This document shows positions 10,519 through 22,929 of a DNA stretch of 64,000 nucleotides, piece by piece. Position 1 is the first letter of the stretch. Each line of letters opens with the position of its first letter. The translations under genes and the position numbers were made by a program. This stretch comes from Agrypnia vestita (lineage: Eukaryota > Arthropoda > Insecta > Trichoptera > Phryganeidae). Below the pieces are notes generated by a model. The model made no database searches. It was not told the origin of the DNA and saw only the letters and a list, made by a program, of their open reading frames with translations. Location of the stretch: the NCBI GenBank assembly GCA_016648135.1, contig JADDOH010004035.1:1-64000 (forward strand), read 5' to 3'.

Positions 10519-10870
10519 CTTCTTCTTCTTCTTCTTGTATTTGCTCTTCTTTTTCGTGCAACGAAACTATAGGCCATCATGTTGACTTACATCACTTTAT
10601 TTACCTAACCACCGTGGCGTCTCAGGTTTTTCAGCCATGATGTTCTCCTTCTTCCAGTGCCCTGACACAGGTATAATACTGTGACCCCGACTTCCGGCAA
10701 TCTTTCCCTGGATTTTGACGTACAAGTTTTCGTACTTTTCTGGATGTCTCATCAAATTTATATATATAATTATTTATTCATCCGAACCATAACATCTTCA
10801 TTTTCCTCAATGCTATATGTCGCCTTATCAATTCTTTGGTAAGCGTCCATGCCTTCATTCTATAATATTA
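10519..10870 (-). pseudogene. RTE-type LINE 3' end, (GAA)n tail
   Basis: The minus strand shows KAWTLTK, then VMVRMNK, LMRHPEKYENLYVKIQGKIA and a frameshifted SRG...WLKNL stretch, the usual C-terminal region of insect RTE-type LINE polymerases. It ends in a (GAA)n tail seen as TTCTTCTTCTTCTTCTT at 10519. Related copies with the same tail are at 33308-34060, 42712-43190 and 57305-57640. Stops and frameshifts are present. Confidence 0.78.
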
Positions 10871-11091
10871 CTGCCCGTTAAATACATTATTTTATTTATT
10901 TATTTTATATTCTATAATGCATTAAATATTTGACGACATTATATAGGTACATTATATAAACAGGTATACGAGTATTATTAAAATTTACAATTTTGTTGTA
11001 AGGTTACGTTAGATAAAGTTTGGTGTAGTTATGTAAGGGACACCAACCAACCCTTAAATACTTAACCGAACTTCAATGTGGGCGGAGAAAA

Positions 11092-11160
11092 GCCACTATA
11101 GCGTAATTGGATAACGCGTCTGCCCCGGATAGGAGAAGATCGGTGATCCGTGACCACGGA
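11092..11160 (+). repeat. tRNA-Arg-like relic or SINE head
   Basis: TAGCGTAATTGGATAACGCG is a good D-arm/A box and GCGTCTGCCCCGGATAGGAG resembles the anticodon arm of tRNA-Arg (CCG). The expected B box has decayed (CGGTGATCCGTG) and no acceptor stem forms. It is therefore a tRNA pseudogene or SINE 5' end. Confidence 0.5.
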
Positions 11161-12912
11161 TATTTTTTCGTGGATTTGATTTTGCTTTCTAATTGATTAA
11201 ATTAATTTAGTTTTAAATTTCACAGAACTTTGTTCTGAAAAAATTGCAACTTCAAAATAAGATAGTGTTCTTGAATATAATATGAGCAACATTATTGTCA
11301 CAGCTCAGGTCCTCTCTGCAGGAGGTCACAATGCGTGCGCGTAATTACGTACTGTACCCCATAAATTGTTGTCTGCAGACCTACTGTTGACCTCAAATGG
11401 TTATGTATAAAGTTTATTCAACACTCAAGACAACGTTGTACGTATGGTACCAATACTACCATTACCTGCAGAGGAAATGCTCTTAGTCTTCTCAAAATTC
11501 AATGTACTTCGTCTTATTCCAAAGACTGATCGATGCTACAATCCTTCCTGATGCTGAAATAGAGGCTAAGAGTTTAATGTCTATCATTCAAGTTTTCTGG
11601 GATTTCTTGATTTTGGGATGATATGGGACGCTCTTAAAGATACAGAAGCACCATGTTATGTATGGCCTTGTCATCGACAATCATAATTTAAATTCTACTC
11701 TCGCAGGGGAACGGAGCTAATGTATTCGACGCAAAGGGGATATTATGTATAAGAATTTTGACGTTCCATATATTATCCTTACTGCCGCATTCAGCATAGA
11801 TTATAATCCATCTTTAATACTTTTATGGTATCTGCACGTGACACCACAAATGCATTTATGAGTTCACCCTACCTCTGGAGGAAAATATCTGTGAAATATC
11901 AATAGCACTGCTAAGGTATCAGTATATAATAACGTATGTACATTTTACATATATATAATACTCTAAAACAAGTAGTTTATGAACGTGTCTTGAAAATATA
12001 AAGGTACACATTTCAAATTTACCCTACCCAAAATTTTTTCTTAATGTATCAGAGACTCCAACTCATTCCACACCCAATTGGCCGACGCCCAATTGGAAAA
12101 ATGCCCAGTTCGGTCACCTCTTTGGCCAAACTTGATAGTCCTTAGTCGTCTATACGTATAATCAATATGAGCATGGAGACTATTCAGATCAAATTATTTA
12201 TTTATTTGAGTAATCAAATATTTTATATATTTTTTAAATAATTTTAAATAATCAAGACAAAACAACAAGTAACAGATGTGTTTTGGTTCAAGCAGAGGAA
12301 TGATGTCGGGAGGAGGGATTGCTGTATTTCCTCAGGGCCTTGGCGTGTAAATTTTTTTTTTTTAAATTTTAACTAAACTTAAACATTTATGTCTGGGAAA
12401 GCGGGGGGAGTGCCTTCATTTTTCGCAGGATCCGAAAGAGTAAGTATGCATATTTTGGTTACCACAAAGGATATAGGATTATATAGAGAACAGATATATT
12501 TATATATAAATACACATAGGTACGAGCTTATACATCATAATCATAAAAATTCAATATTATGGGTTTAAAAAAGTATTCAGTTTAATAGATTTATATATTT
12601 TTTGTTATTGTTTTATTGAAATATGTTATTTATACTGTACGTAATTTACTTGTATCTATTCACTAAGTAAATTCATATAATTGGCCAAGTTTCATTGTAC
12701 ATCTTATAGGTATACCTACCGTACCTACTATTTATTATTTTTATACCATACAAGCTGTTTAAATCCCAATAAAAATAAAATAAAAATAATACAGGCAGTG
12801 ACTAAATATTTTTTCGATAAATACAATATTTCTGTATATATTTCTAATTGAGTTATACATTTTTTTTATAAATGTTCAATTTTTTCTTTGTAACATTGTG
12901 GAAATTCATTTT
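11161..12912. other. No gene seen
   Basis: Mostly AT-rich. The short duplicated CCCAATTGG phrase near 12076-12100 and poly-A/T runs are the only features noticed. Confidence 0.4.
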
Positions 12913-12971
12913 TAATATTTAAAAAAATGAGGGTAAACAACACTGTTTTATTCCACTATATTTGTTTTGAA

Positions 12972-13013
12972 TTGTTAGAACGTTTTCGGGATTTCTCCCA
13001 TTGTCAATAACAA
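12972..13013 (-). ncRNA. Hammerhead-like motif in Penelope tail (copy B)
   Basis: This is the reverse-strand duplicate of 5849-5890. Stem I is TTGTTA/TAACAA (13008-13013 with 12972-12977), the box TTGACAA (13001-13007), stem II GGGA/TCCC, and helix III AACGTT (12979-12984). It lies downstream of the GIY-YIG remnant in the same strand sense, where pseudo-LTR sequence would be expected. Confidence 0.5.
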
Positions 13014-13159
13014 CACGTTTACAACTAAATTAAAAATAATTCGAGACAGAATTTATAGGGATTGGGTGGGCGTAATGGTGGTGGGGGTCGGGGGCGAGGT
13101 TAGAATGGATAGGAGTGGAGAGGTTATGGGAGGTATCTGGATGTTAATTATATTTTTTT

Positions 13160-13430
13160 TATATTTATTTTATTATTATTTATTTCTAAAATCTCCAAGA
13201 TGTCCATTCTTCTTCCTTTATTGCACCCATATAATAATTTCGAATCAAACTTATGTCCCTCCAATCTGGCATGCTCTGCCATTTCTGGATTTAAACTAAA
13301 GTTTTTTACGGCTCTTTTATGCTCTTCAAGTCTTTCCTTTATTTTTCTCCCACTTTGTCCGATGTAAACCGCGTCACAATCTCCGCAACTTAATTGATAA
13401 ACTCCGCTTTTATTTTTTTTATGCTAAAAC
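13160..13430 (-). pseudogene. GIY-YIG endonuclease domain of Penelope-like element
   Basis: The minus strand reads SGVYQLSCGDCDAVYIGQSG, then RKIKERLEEHKRAVKNF and AEHARLEGHKFD. GVY and VYIG are the GIY and YIG motifs, with the conserved Arg and the E/H residues downstream. The CxxC-like SCGDC between the two motifs is typical of Penelope nucleases. The frame is open across the domain and continues with low-complexity EINNNKIN. It has no start or reverse transcriptase. A glycine-rich plus-strand frame over the tail (13066-13299) is an artefact. Confidence 0.82.
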
Positions 13431-13609
13431 ATAATAAGATGTATAATGTATTCAGCCCTCCCTTTCTTACCATCAAAATTCAGCCTGAATAAGAAAATGT
13501 ATTTTTGAAATTAAATATTCATATAAACGCGAGTGTGCAAATGTCGATTTGTCGCGCTCGGTCGCGAATGCGCTCAGCATTGTGATGAAATTCCTTAAAT
13601 AAACAGCGA

Positions 13610-13780
13610 TGATATCATTCGTAACAGTTTAGTGCAGCGCGGGCCGGGCCGACCGCGGCGCGGAAGAGCCTCCCACGGCCGAAGGCAGTTTTCTCGCAAA
13701 ATAAATTTCAATATGACGCGACTCTCTTTGTCCCGACACAATTCCTCTGCCGCCGGAAAGTCCGTCCGCAAAATTTATTT
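13610..13780. other. GC-rich island, function unknown
   Basis: GCGGGCCGGGCCGACCGCGG and neighbouring CpG-dense sequence stand out from AT-rich flanks. It could be a promoter or 5' UTR remnant. No start codon context, open frame or core promoter motif could be supported. Confidence 0.35.
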
Positions 13781-14199
13781 TCAAGAATAAAAAAATCAAT
13801 GGTATTCAGAATTTCCAGTCAAATTTTGAGCACGACGCCGACGCGTAATAATGGTAATCGATATGCAGCGAGAATGCACTTTGCATACGGCCAAGATGTT
13901 GACTGGTCTAGCCGCATTAATTTTTTTCACAATTTTTATAGCGTTCACTGCCAGCATTGCAAAATTGTTTTAATTATTTATCGTATGGAACCCTACGTAA
14001 AAATTCGAGGACTTACCGTATTACGGTAACTCCTCAGATTTTAAATGAAATTTTATAACAAAATGTTAATATCTTTATATATGTATGTATGTTCTAAAGT
14101 CATATAATTCAATACACACATATAATTCAAATTTATAAATATATAGGTATCACGACCAGCTGCGAAATCTATGTATACTAACTAAGTTCATGAGAAAAG

Positions 14200-14460
14200 A
14201 CTACAGATCTCTCTAGCATAGTCCATTCAAATAAACGAAAGATTCTCAGATTTGAAACGTATATAGAACTTTCAAAAATTTGATAAAGTTTGGATGTTCT
14301 AACAATGGAATTGGTGAACGTTGCATCGTGTAGAGTGACCACTTAAGCCAGCTCATACAGGTTGTAAGCCCTGGGTCATCGTATAAAAAAGACTTCCATA
14401 CACGTTTCTAATATAAATAGTTTCGTCTCTGTGACACTTGTAATTTATCTTAATTAAAAT
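14200..14460 (+). repeat. Dispersed 255-bp repeat (copy A)
   Basis: Aligns along its length with the reverse complement of 49275-49535: shared blocks include CTCTAGCATAGT, AATAAACGAAAGATT, ATATAGAACTTTCAAAA, GGAATTGGTGAACGTTGCAT and AATTTATCTTAATTAA. About a fifth of positions differ, so both are old. No coding sequence or pol III boxes were seen. Confidence 0.75.
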
Positions 14461-14489
14461 GTTAAAAAAATTGACAACCACTATATGTG

Positions 14490-14536
14490 CTAGCATGAAA
14501 ATACCACTAACATGTGTAGCGGTATTTACATGCTAG
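14490..14536. other. Hairpin, 16-bp arms
   Basis: CTAGCATGAAAATACC (14490-14505) pairs with GGTATTTACATGCTAG (14521-14536) with a single A/A mismatch, around a 15-base loop. It lies just before the decayed hammerhead-like sequence at 14555-14595. Confidence 0.75.
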
Positions 14537-14554
14537 TGTACCTAATGGTTATTC

Positions 14555-14597
14555 TAACGTAAAGATGAGTATGTCTCGAAACTGGTAGACTAAGTCC
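14555..14597 (+). repeat. Decayed relative of the 31304-31345 motif
   Basis: AAGATGAGTATGTCTCGAAA followed by CTGGTAGAC resembles the 3' two thirds of the motif at 31304-31345 (CGTCTCGAAACCGGTAGAC). The 5' stem I strand and part of the core box are lost, and helix III is no longer self-complementary. Confidence 0.4.
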
Positions 14598-14739
14598 ATA
14601 AGAATTAAAATGCCTCACCAGAAAATTAATGCTTTAAATATTAAAAAATTTATTAAATTAAATTTTTAAAAAATTAAATCTTTGGAACTTATAAAAAGCG
14701 TATTACGGCAAATGGATGATTTTTGCCTGCCTCAAAACC

Positions 14740-15090
14740 ACTGAACAAACTACCACATTTTAGAACGCTTTTTTCTCCAGTTCCTATTATCACAGCCTGT
14801 CGGTATATTTTTTTGCATTTATTTTTTGCATTTGCATATAATTTTTTTTTTTTGCATTGCATATAATAATGTTTCTACCTTTAACTTTATTATTATTTTA
14901 TCTTATGTTTTTATGTTTTTCTTATGTTTTTCTGTATTATTATTATTATTATTATTAACTTTTAACTATTATTATTGTAACTTTTAACTGTATTTTAATT
15001 TTAACTGTCTTATGTTATTTAAAAAAAAATTATTCTGTATATTGTAAAAGCCCATAAGGTTGTTAAATAAATAAATAATTAAAATAAATA
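14740..15090 (+). repeat. Probable LINE 3' UTR with (AAAT)n tail
   Basis: T-rich sequence with a (TTA)n run ends CTGTATATTGTAAAAGCCCA, then TAAGGTTGTTAAATAAATAAATAA. This TGTAATGCCC...GGTTGTTAAATAAATAAATA style of ending is familiar from insect CR1/jockey-type LINEs. No coding part is visible, so the call rests on the tail alone. Confidence 0.4.
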
Positions 15091-16959
15091 AATTTATCTA
15101 TTTTCATAATACTTTATTTTGCGTTAAACTTTAGGCTCATATTTCACCGTAGTTATAACAATCGACTCAAAGGTTAAATCACATGTAATTCATACATAAC
15201 GCATAATTCGCTGCGATTTTCAGGAACTTTCAAAAACTATTGAAATCAAGCAAAAGAAACCATCATAAATACGCTTTCGCTCAGATTAAAAAAATTATGA
15301 TAATATCGTCTAAAAGAATTTTAATAAAATATCATAAAAAATTAATTGATCAACTGAACTAACGATGAAAATGCAATATTTTGATACTACATCGTTCAAG
15401 TCTACTTTAGATACAAAAAATCAAAATTTATATTATTTTAAAACCGTAACAAGCGCATAATAAATATCTATAAATAATTTTATTCGATTTTTTCAATTTC
15501 GCCCAAAAATACTGCCGAATACTTTGCACATTATATACCGAAATATTACCGATACAATGAAAAGAATGGTTGTAGAATCTTGTACGATTACGCAGTCAAA
15601 ATAGTGTTGCCAGCTAAATAATTGAACGTCAGTACCTACTTCGTGCCTCGTAAGAGCGTACTTTTAGAAAATTCAATGGGCGGAACTTCGCTGTTAAGGA
15701 CGAAAAAATGAGGACAGGCGACAAAGAGCAGCATTATCACGGTTCATGACTCAATACACAGCGGGAGTTCTCAAACTCGACAACGTGTTTTTAAATATTA
15801 TAATAGATACATTGTTTAGTCTTCTAAATACGTGATGACACATTGAACGTTATTTTGTAATGTTTTACTCAATTTCTTCTTCTTTTAAAGGGGCATTATT
15901 TTGTTGCGGGATTTTACTTCTCAGTAGCATCTGCATATGCTACGATACTCGTTGCTCTACTATACTCCAGCAAGGGACTCAAGCCAGCGCCCTTTTCTTC
16001 TTCCTACTTCTATTTTTTTCTTATATTTCTACAGTTACGAATATTTTGTACCAGACATTTTTCGCGTATTTTCGCTAATTCTAGTTTACATCATGTTACT
16101 AATTACATTATTTACTCAATCCAGAAAATACTAAGACAACTAATCTTATACATGCAGGTTAGATATAAAATTATTTTTTACGGCTTCTAGTTCTAATTAG
16201 CCAGGTTATTAAACGTGAGCTCGACTGACTTATTAAAGCCGGTCGAATGCTCATCGGCAGACACAGATCAAATTATTTGTGACATGTTTCGATCTTTGTC
16301 ATATTGTATTGATGGTTTTTTCAATTTATTTTTATCAATGAATTAATTTATTCCCAGGGAGATATCTATTTATGGAACGAATAGCACGTACACGTACTAA
16401 ACTGTCCCAATTAAGAAAAAAAAGACCTTTTGCTTGTATGAAAATGTGCATAAGGAAATTCTTCCGTGTACTTTTTTCCCTTACCTACTTAACTGTACCT
16501 TAACCTGCAAGGAAAATAAAAGAAAAACTTTTCCTTCCCTAGACCTGTGTATGAACATACGTTTAAAGCAATGAAGAAATGCGTTTCATAATGTGAAGAA
16601 ATTACTTTTATATCGCAATAAAGTGAGTATTTTTAAAAATAAAATTTCACCGTTAATTATAAAAGTTTGAGAATTATTCCAATACTTGAACTCGGGCAAA
16701 CAGCCATTTTCGATAATTACAATTAAAAAATAACGACCGTCAATATTCTGACCACTTTAGGAGTAATTTTGGCAGATTATCGTGGAATTAAGGCCTGACA
16801 GCTCCTTTTTGCATAGATCTGGTCATCAACTGCACATTCTGCTTGCTGAAGAATTGTAGAAAGAAGAACAGTATAAAGAAAAAGTGCGGATCATTTCGCC
16901 CGTCGAAGTCTCGGGCGGGGTCAGGAGGTTGACTACTTCGGTAGAACTTTCAGGCCCTC
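15091..16959. other. No gene seen
   Basis: AT-rich. Two short plus-strand frames near 15860-16134 are hydrophobic by composition and show no family. Confidence 0.4.
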
Positions 16960-17075
16960 GGATGTGGTACTACACCAGCAGTTAGGTCGGCGTTTGAGAG
17001 AAATTTCGATTGAAAGATGGCAAGAAAGATGGGACACGGCTACCACCGGGAGATTCTTTTCTGTCTTGTATTTTA
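16960..17075 (+). pseudogene. LINE RNase H/C-terminal scrap (R1/LOA-like)
   Basis: The plus strand reads HQQLGRRLREISIERWQERW, then DTATTGRFF. The pattern WQ.RWD..T.GR at the C terminus is characteristic of R1/LOA/I-group non-LTR polymerases. Only about 35 codons are recognisable. Confidence 0.5.
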
Positions 17076-19980
17076 CTGGTTTTAAAATAATTTAAATAAC
17101 CCACACTGAAAATAATTTCATAAACAACTGATAATAAAATAATTGTTCTCAAGAGTGAATAACAAGGAGATATGTTGAGAATTTAGAATGGTTTCTGTAA
17201 AATAAAGATGGTTTTTGCTCATTTTTAAACCTTCTCTCTCTTGCAGAGTGGGCCAATATTCACATTTAATCACACCTTCAGAAATGTCCTTTAAAAATAT
17301 ATCTTATTGGGTGTTTTGGACTCTCTTTGAGTCACTCTATAGTATGAAGTCCTGATGGCAGATTAACGACGAAGTATCACCTGAGGATTTTGATTTTTAT
17401 CCAAAAACTTGGAATAGCGCAAAAATTCTTACCGAAGATAGTGGTATCGAGACATACGGTTTCGATTTCACTATACACAATACCAAAAAATAAATAATTT
17501 CAGAAAGACTTACTTACTTACGATGAAAATTTTCATGTTGACTTCGAGTGTGAGTCTGGATTTTTTTATTGGCACTTATTAAGGTACATTTTAAACTATT
17601 ATTTTATTTTAAAAAAAAATTAATGTCCATTTCCGTGGAGCTACTGCGCTACGGCTGATGCAAGATTATCTGATTTCTTATTTAGAAATGAAATATCTAA
17701 AAAAAAATTCATCCGATTAGGAAAAAAACGCCTTTTGTTCAAATGTCACTATGGAAATGAACATTACGCAGCCATTTTTTTTTATATAAAATTTATTATT
17801 TTATTTAAAGAAATTGTGTACCATACATGAAACTATTATACAAACAACTTATACAAAACCAATTATTGTGTGTATAGCAGGATGAATTTAGAGATGAGGA
17901 ATCGTAAATGGTGATGCCGAAGATCTAATACAGCATGTCTAATCCCCCTGTCCGGATCTTCCCCTAGATACTTCAAAAGACGTGTTAAGTAGTATAAGTA
18001 TGACAAATCAGTAAACCTTATAAAGTCTTAAGAATTGATGAAGCAAAGAAATCATCAGCCATGACGATAGTTAAATAAATCAGATTTCTTTCTTTGTTCA
18101 TTCATTCTGCAAAGGTAATTCAAAAATATTTAATTAAATAGCATTCTAAGAAGCAAAAATTTAAACCATCTCAATGTTTTCAGTAAAACTAATTAAATAT
18201 ATCAAGTGTACAAGTTTTTCTCTTTAACGTTAACAAGATAGTTTATCACTTTGTTGTCCCGACTAGGTATAAAATCAATAGTTAAATGAATCAATTGTTC
18301 CCTCTCCAGTTCCCTCTCAAAGCCCAAGAGTTAGTCTCTTCTTGGAGAGGTGAAAAAAAACTGTGTATTAATTATAGTTTTAATAGACAAGTATCTTATA
18401 TTAAATAAATTTAAAAAATCAATCCATAAAATTATGAAAGTATTAAAACCTTACGAACAGGTCTTTTAGTATTTTTATTAGATTACGATGTAGTATTGTG
18501 CTGTAAAAATTATAATGATAGGAACCTATTTACATACTTACATAGTTTATACTTTCTATAAGGATACACTTTTCATAAATACTTTTAATATATCGTTCCG
18601 AACCTTTTCCATTATCTGCCCATCGTTTTGTTACCTCCCCGCCAATTTCTACTGACTCAGTTCACAATGCTTCTCTTTTGTTCTCGTTCTAATATGGATG
18701 ACTCATAGTTTATACACTCATATGAGTTCAGTAGTGTGTAATCCATTACGAATAGGTGGTGCGATTCAGCAGTTCTTTTTTTGCTGCAGTTCAGCATTTG
18801 ATAACAATCAACCTGTCAAATAGCAGTGGGTAGATAGTAGGTATGAACCATCATTATACATATGTAGGTATGTCAGGAGATTTTTAGGTTATTTCTTTAA
18901 ACAAATCAAATCAAATATTATATTTTGATGCAAACAAATTATGGCTCATTGTGGAAGTATTTCAAGTAAAGCTCATTTTAAACATAACAGCTCAGCGTAT
19001 TTGATGGTAACCTATCTATATGATTAGATGGTGCAAAATATTATTCATTGGCGTGAAGCATTATAAATACCAGAAGCTTAAGCAAAAGCCTGGGGTTATT
19101 TCTTCCACGAAAAACTTCTTTCCAGAATAGCATTAGTCTTTCGATACAGACATGGTGAGTTAAAATTATATAGCGGGTACAGATGTGGCAAGGTGGTGTT
19201 AGCGTGATTACAGAATCATCAAAGTTGCCGATATTGTGTAAGAAAAGCAATAATGCATATTTTTATATTTAAATAATATTTTATTTAACTAATACATGTA
19301 ATTTTTTATGTAAGCGATTACAGTTATCGGATCTACTCTAAAAATGCCGTAATCGTTCAATTTTTCTGTTCATAGTATTAATATAATTAAATTTGTATCA
19401 CATTTTATTTTTCATGAACAATTTTTAGATTAGTTACACCCCTGTTTAAATACATTTTATGTTCAAATATAGACAGTTATCTTATAAACAATTTACTAAG
19501 TTTGCTCGATTAGAATACCGTATTCATAATTTCGTATTTTAGAAGAAATTTAAAACCATTATGATAATGTTGAACAACGGTCCATTAACATCCTGATGAT
19601 GTAAACAATTCAGCGTATTTTTAAATCTATATTCAAATTTACTAATTCCAACTCTGATGACTTGAAAAGGATTAATTTCAAAAACAGTTAACATCGGAAT
19701 TAAACATCTGGATGAAGGCAGTAAGTTTAACGGATTAATCGAAAGGTTTTTAAGTCGTCAATAGTGTACTATATGTTAGTTGTATTGATAGTAGTGAAAA
19801 TAATCTAGATCGAACATATACAGATAACTTACTCTGAACACGCTTATTATTTTTATTTTATAAATAATGATAGTCGAATTTTCTGTACAATATATAACAA
19901 TTTTCTTAATTTCTATAAACTTTAAGTACGATGCGCGATGCGAGGATGTCAACCGATTAAAAAAATACGTCGTTTTTCTT
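17076..19980. other. No gene seen
   Basis: AT-rich sequence without recognised coding or repeat features. Confidence 0.4.
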
Positions 19981-19983
19981 CGA

Positions 19984-20026
19984 TTAAAGGAGGAAACTTT
20001 TCCTCCTTTAAGGAGGAAAAGGAGTT
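19984..20026. other. Short purine/pyrimidine hairpin
   Basis: TTAAAGGAGGAAA (19984-19996) pairs with TTTCCTCCTTTAA (19999-20011) across two bases, and a third partial copy AAGGAGGAAAAGGAG follows. Confidence 0.6.
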
Positions 20027-20029
20027 TGA

Positions 20030-22380
20030 AAAAATAAATTTTCGAACCAGCCCAATACACAATTAGTGAACTTAAAGCAGAAAAATAGTTTTTCATGTAA
20101 ATAAATGAATATTTATTTGTTCAATCTCTATTCATTTACACCGTTTCGAAAACACGAATTTAGATTCTTCTATTTAAAAATATTCGTCTCTCCTCTAAAG
20201 TATATTTTTATGACTCTTACTTAAATTTCGGATACTAGTTAACTAGTTAGAATCCCTACAATCAAAATCTCAAAAACAATATTATGAAATAAACAGCCGT
20301 AGTAGGTACCTACCTCTTACATTGGGGTTAAATTTTAGGACATGCATCATTTATTTTCTTAAAAGAGAGATACAATTACCAAATAAGCAATTGAATACAC
20401 ATATTTCTATAACTACACATATTTTATGTCAAGTTGTCAGGCTGTTGGTATATCTGCATTTTGGGTGTCACATTTTCAACCGTCGGGAATTTGGTTAGAA
20501 TTATGACCCACACTCGAAATTGCCGATCAATGTATCCTCAAATAATATCCCACATTCTCATACTATCGTCAATATTTTCTCACCTCAATAAGAGAAACCT
20601 CAAAAATAGAGCCCTAGGCATGGCATTACAGTCGTGATTCACTTCCACTCTTGCTGTTTTTGCCTATTTTTGAACCCTGGAGCATATATTAAGTGGCTAC
20701 TTACTACACATGAATTGGAGTTCAACTACCTCATACTTTATGTTAACCTTAATTTCAAAGTATTTTTATAACAGGTTACTTAGACAAAGTTTTATAAATT
20801 AAAATATAGATAAATTGTTGCCATTAACTTTATCCCTCTCTCGATAATCCAGTATGGATTCTGGCCTCGTGAATACACCTCCTTGTCTTTGCACTGAGTT
20901 TCTTAGTCGCCAATTTCTGACGACATGTATGTAGGTATATTATTTATGTATTTATTAATATTGTCCTGCCACCTTATTTCTAGTCTATCTATTTATTATT
21001 AAATAGCTATTTCAGAATATCATTTATGCCCTATGTATGAATAAATATTTTAATGGATCCAAGATGTGAACTTATTATCCATCTCAAATGAGTAATTTCT
21101 GGCAATACTATAGGCATTTGTTTAATGTGTTGGCTACAGGCTTTCTCTTGATTCAGTGTAAGATTCATATCATTTTTGCAGTTATTTCTAGTGCTGAGAA
21201 TGCACATCTAAGAGCAATCATATCGACGTTATCGACATCAGCCAACAGACTTGTTTAAAATTGATCGGTATTATAAAAAATTAATTGTTATTATAAAAAA
21301 ATATTTATAATTATGGACCGTAATGGAGCTATGCGATTAACACGCAAAAGTAATTCTGCAAAATGATTTCTAAGACCTCCTCCAATTTAATTAACACTAA
21401 AAACTATTAATCCCATTAAGTACATTTTAATAATATGTCGATTCTTTAATACCTACATTTAAGTATTATACTTAAATTAGGATAATAACTTAATATCACG
21501 TTTATGGCATTAAATAAAACTTTTCATCAAAATATAATTACTTCATTAGAAAAAAAAGTATTGCACCAAGAAAAAGTTGCGCGATTGAAGTCGGCGAGCC
21601 ATAACGGCTGCACTCGGAGTACCTTGAACTTGGTGGCGTGTCGGTAGTACCTACCGGCCAGTTCTATTAGTCTCATTTCAGTCCATCGGGTAACACCCAC
21701 TGATTTGATACAGATGTTTTGTAACACCCTGCAAATGAGCACTCGCGTATAACTAATCCGCGATTAACCGTTTGATGCACATTAAATCAAAATTCATTTA
21801 TTATTTGAACGCCAGATGGAATTATTATTGACTGCCTGAACTCAATGAAGAGTTTAATATTGGTTTCATTATCCATTATTATGCATTTTATACTTTTATG
21901 TATCTAAAACACACATTTTAATTTCGTCACGCAGATCCATAATGTAGTGAAATTACGGGTTGTAGGGTTTTTAAAAAAGTTTATAATGTTCATCCAATAT
22001 TATCACCATATCAGGAAAAATACTTATATATATCTATAGTGTATCCATTTTTTATAATCTTTACTCATAACTTTTAGTGTAAAACTTTATGCATTGTGGT
22101 ATGAATTCCACACACATATATATATCGACTGTCCCAACGAACGAGGCAGTAACTCAATATTTTAGGTATTTGAGTTAGTACCATTTTTAGGTTTAGGCCA
22201 TGATTGGCCTACCTACAGCAAAAACAGCAGCATCTCAAATGCAATATTCAACAGGTAAAAATATGAATTTTACAAAACTAGCAAATCAGTTAACCATTTT
22301 TCTTCCATGTAATAACGAAGTAGGTAGGAATGTAAATTATAATAAAATATCTATATATATATATATATATATATGTGTAT
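20030..22380. other. No gene seen
   Basis: AT-rich. A short GC patch at 21590-21700 has no recognised coding similarity. A (TA)n microsatellite lies at about 22351-22375. Confidence 0.4.
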
Positions 22381-22389
22381 GTACATGCT

Positions 22390-22610
22390 GGCTTATCAGC
22401 ATCGAAGAATGTGTCTTAAATAAATTTAGAAGCGCCCAAGGGTGTTGTTTACACTTGGAACTTAAATATGATATATATTGATTAATTGATTGAGATTTTA
22501 TCGAGAGCTCTATTATGGATGGGGCTGTACCAACCCATGCACACATAGCGTAGCTGAAAATACTTTGACGAAGTGCGTAATATACCATTTTTGGAAAGCT
22601 GAGATTCATG
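22390..22610 (-). pseudogene. LINE reverse transcriptase C-terminal fragment (CR1/jockey-like)
   Basis: The minus strand reads PKMVYYALRQSIFSYAMCAW, then VGTAPSIIELSI. The pattern YYAL.QSI.SY..C.WG...PS.I...I is the region just after the reverse transcriptase palm in CR1/jockey-type LINEs. The frame stays open for about 90 codons, but the rest is not recognisable. Confidence 0.7.
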
Positions 22611-22829
22611 AAGCTGGGTGGAGTTTCGAATGTACGAGTATGTATCGGTTTTCTAATTTCGGAGCTCGATGTGCAAAGCCTTTTATTTCTTATATATAAT
22701 GTTTAAAAAATATAGTTCTAATATGTAGTCTTTCTTGTGTTTGTGTTATATATCTTACGTGCGATATTTAAATTTTATTTCTAATATATAGTTTTTTTTA
22801 ATGTTTTAACAAAAAAAAAAGAACTGTAC

Positions 22830-22874
22830 AGGTAGTTGCTTCAGAACAGACCTTGTCTAGTGAAGCAACTACCT
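22830..22874. other. Hairpin, perfect 14-bp stem
   Basis: AGGTAGTTGCTTCA (22830-22843) pairs perfectly with TGAAGCAACTACCT (22861-22874) around a 17-base loop. It is preceded by an A tract. It could be a small foldback remnant. Confidence 0.65.
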
Positions 22875-22929
22875 TTATTTATACTTATAAAATTACACGA
22901 AACAAATAAATAAATAAATAAAAAATTGC

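Larger units (their letters stand above)
12913..13430 (-). mobile_element. Penelope-like element, 3' part
   Basis: On the minus strand a GIY-YIG coding remnant (about 13430 down to 13200) is followed by about 170 bases of non-coding sequence and then the 110-base tail shared with 5836-5950. Penelope-like elements encode a reverse transcriptase fused to a C-terminal GIY-YIG nuclease. Here the reverse transcriptase is absent, so the copy is 5' truncated. Confidence 0.8.

Noticed and set aside
11092..11160. Functional tRNA-Arg gene
   Set aside because: The B box is broken and no acceptor stem can be formed.
12060..12130. Repeated CCCAATTGG phrases
   Set aside because: Too short and irregular to call a repeat family or an operator.
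13066..13299. Glycine/methionine-rich plus-strand frame
   Set aside because: It is the reverse of the Penelope GIY-YIG coding strand and its 3' non-coding region.
19594..19615. CTGATGATG resembling a hammerhead box
   Set aside because: No GAAA partner, no stem II and no closing stem nearby.
19650..19680. CTGATGACTTGAAAAGG
   Set aside because: Stem II would be only two or three bases and no stem I pairs.
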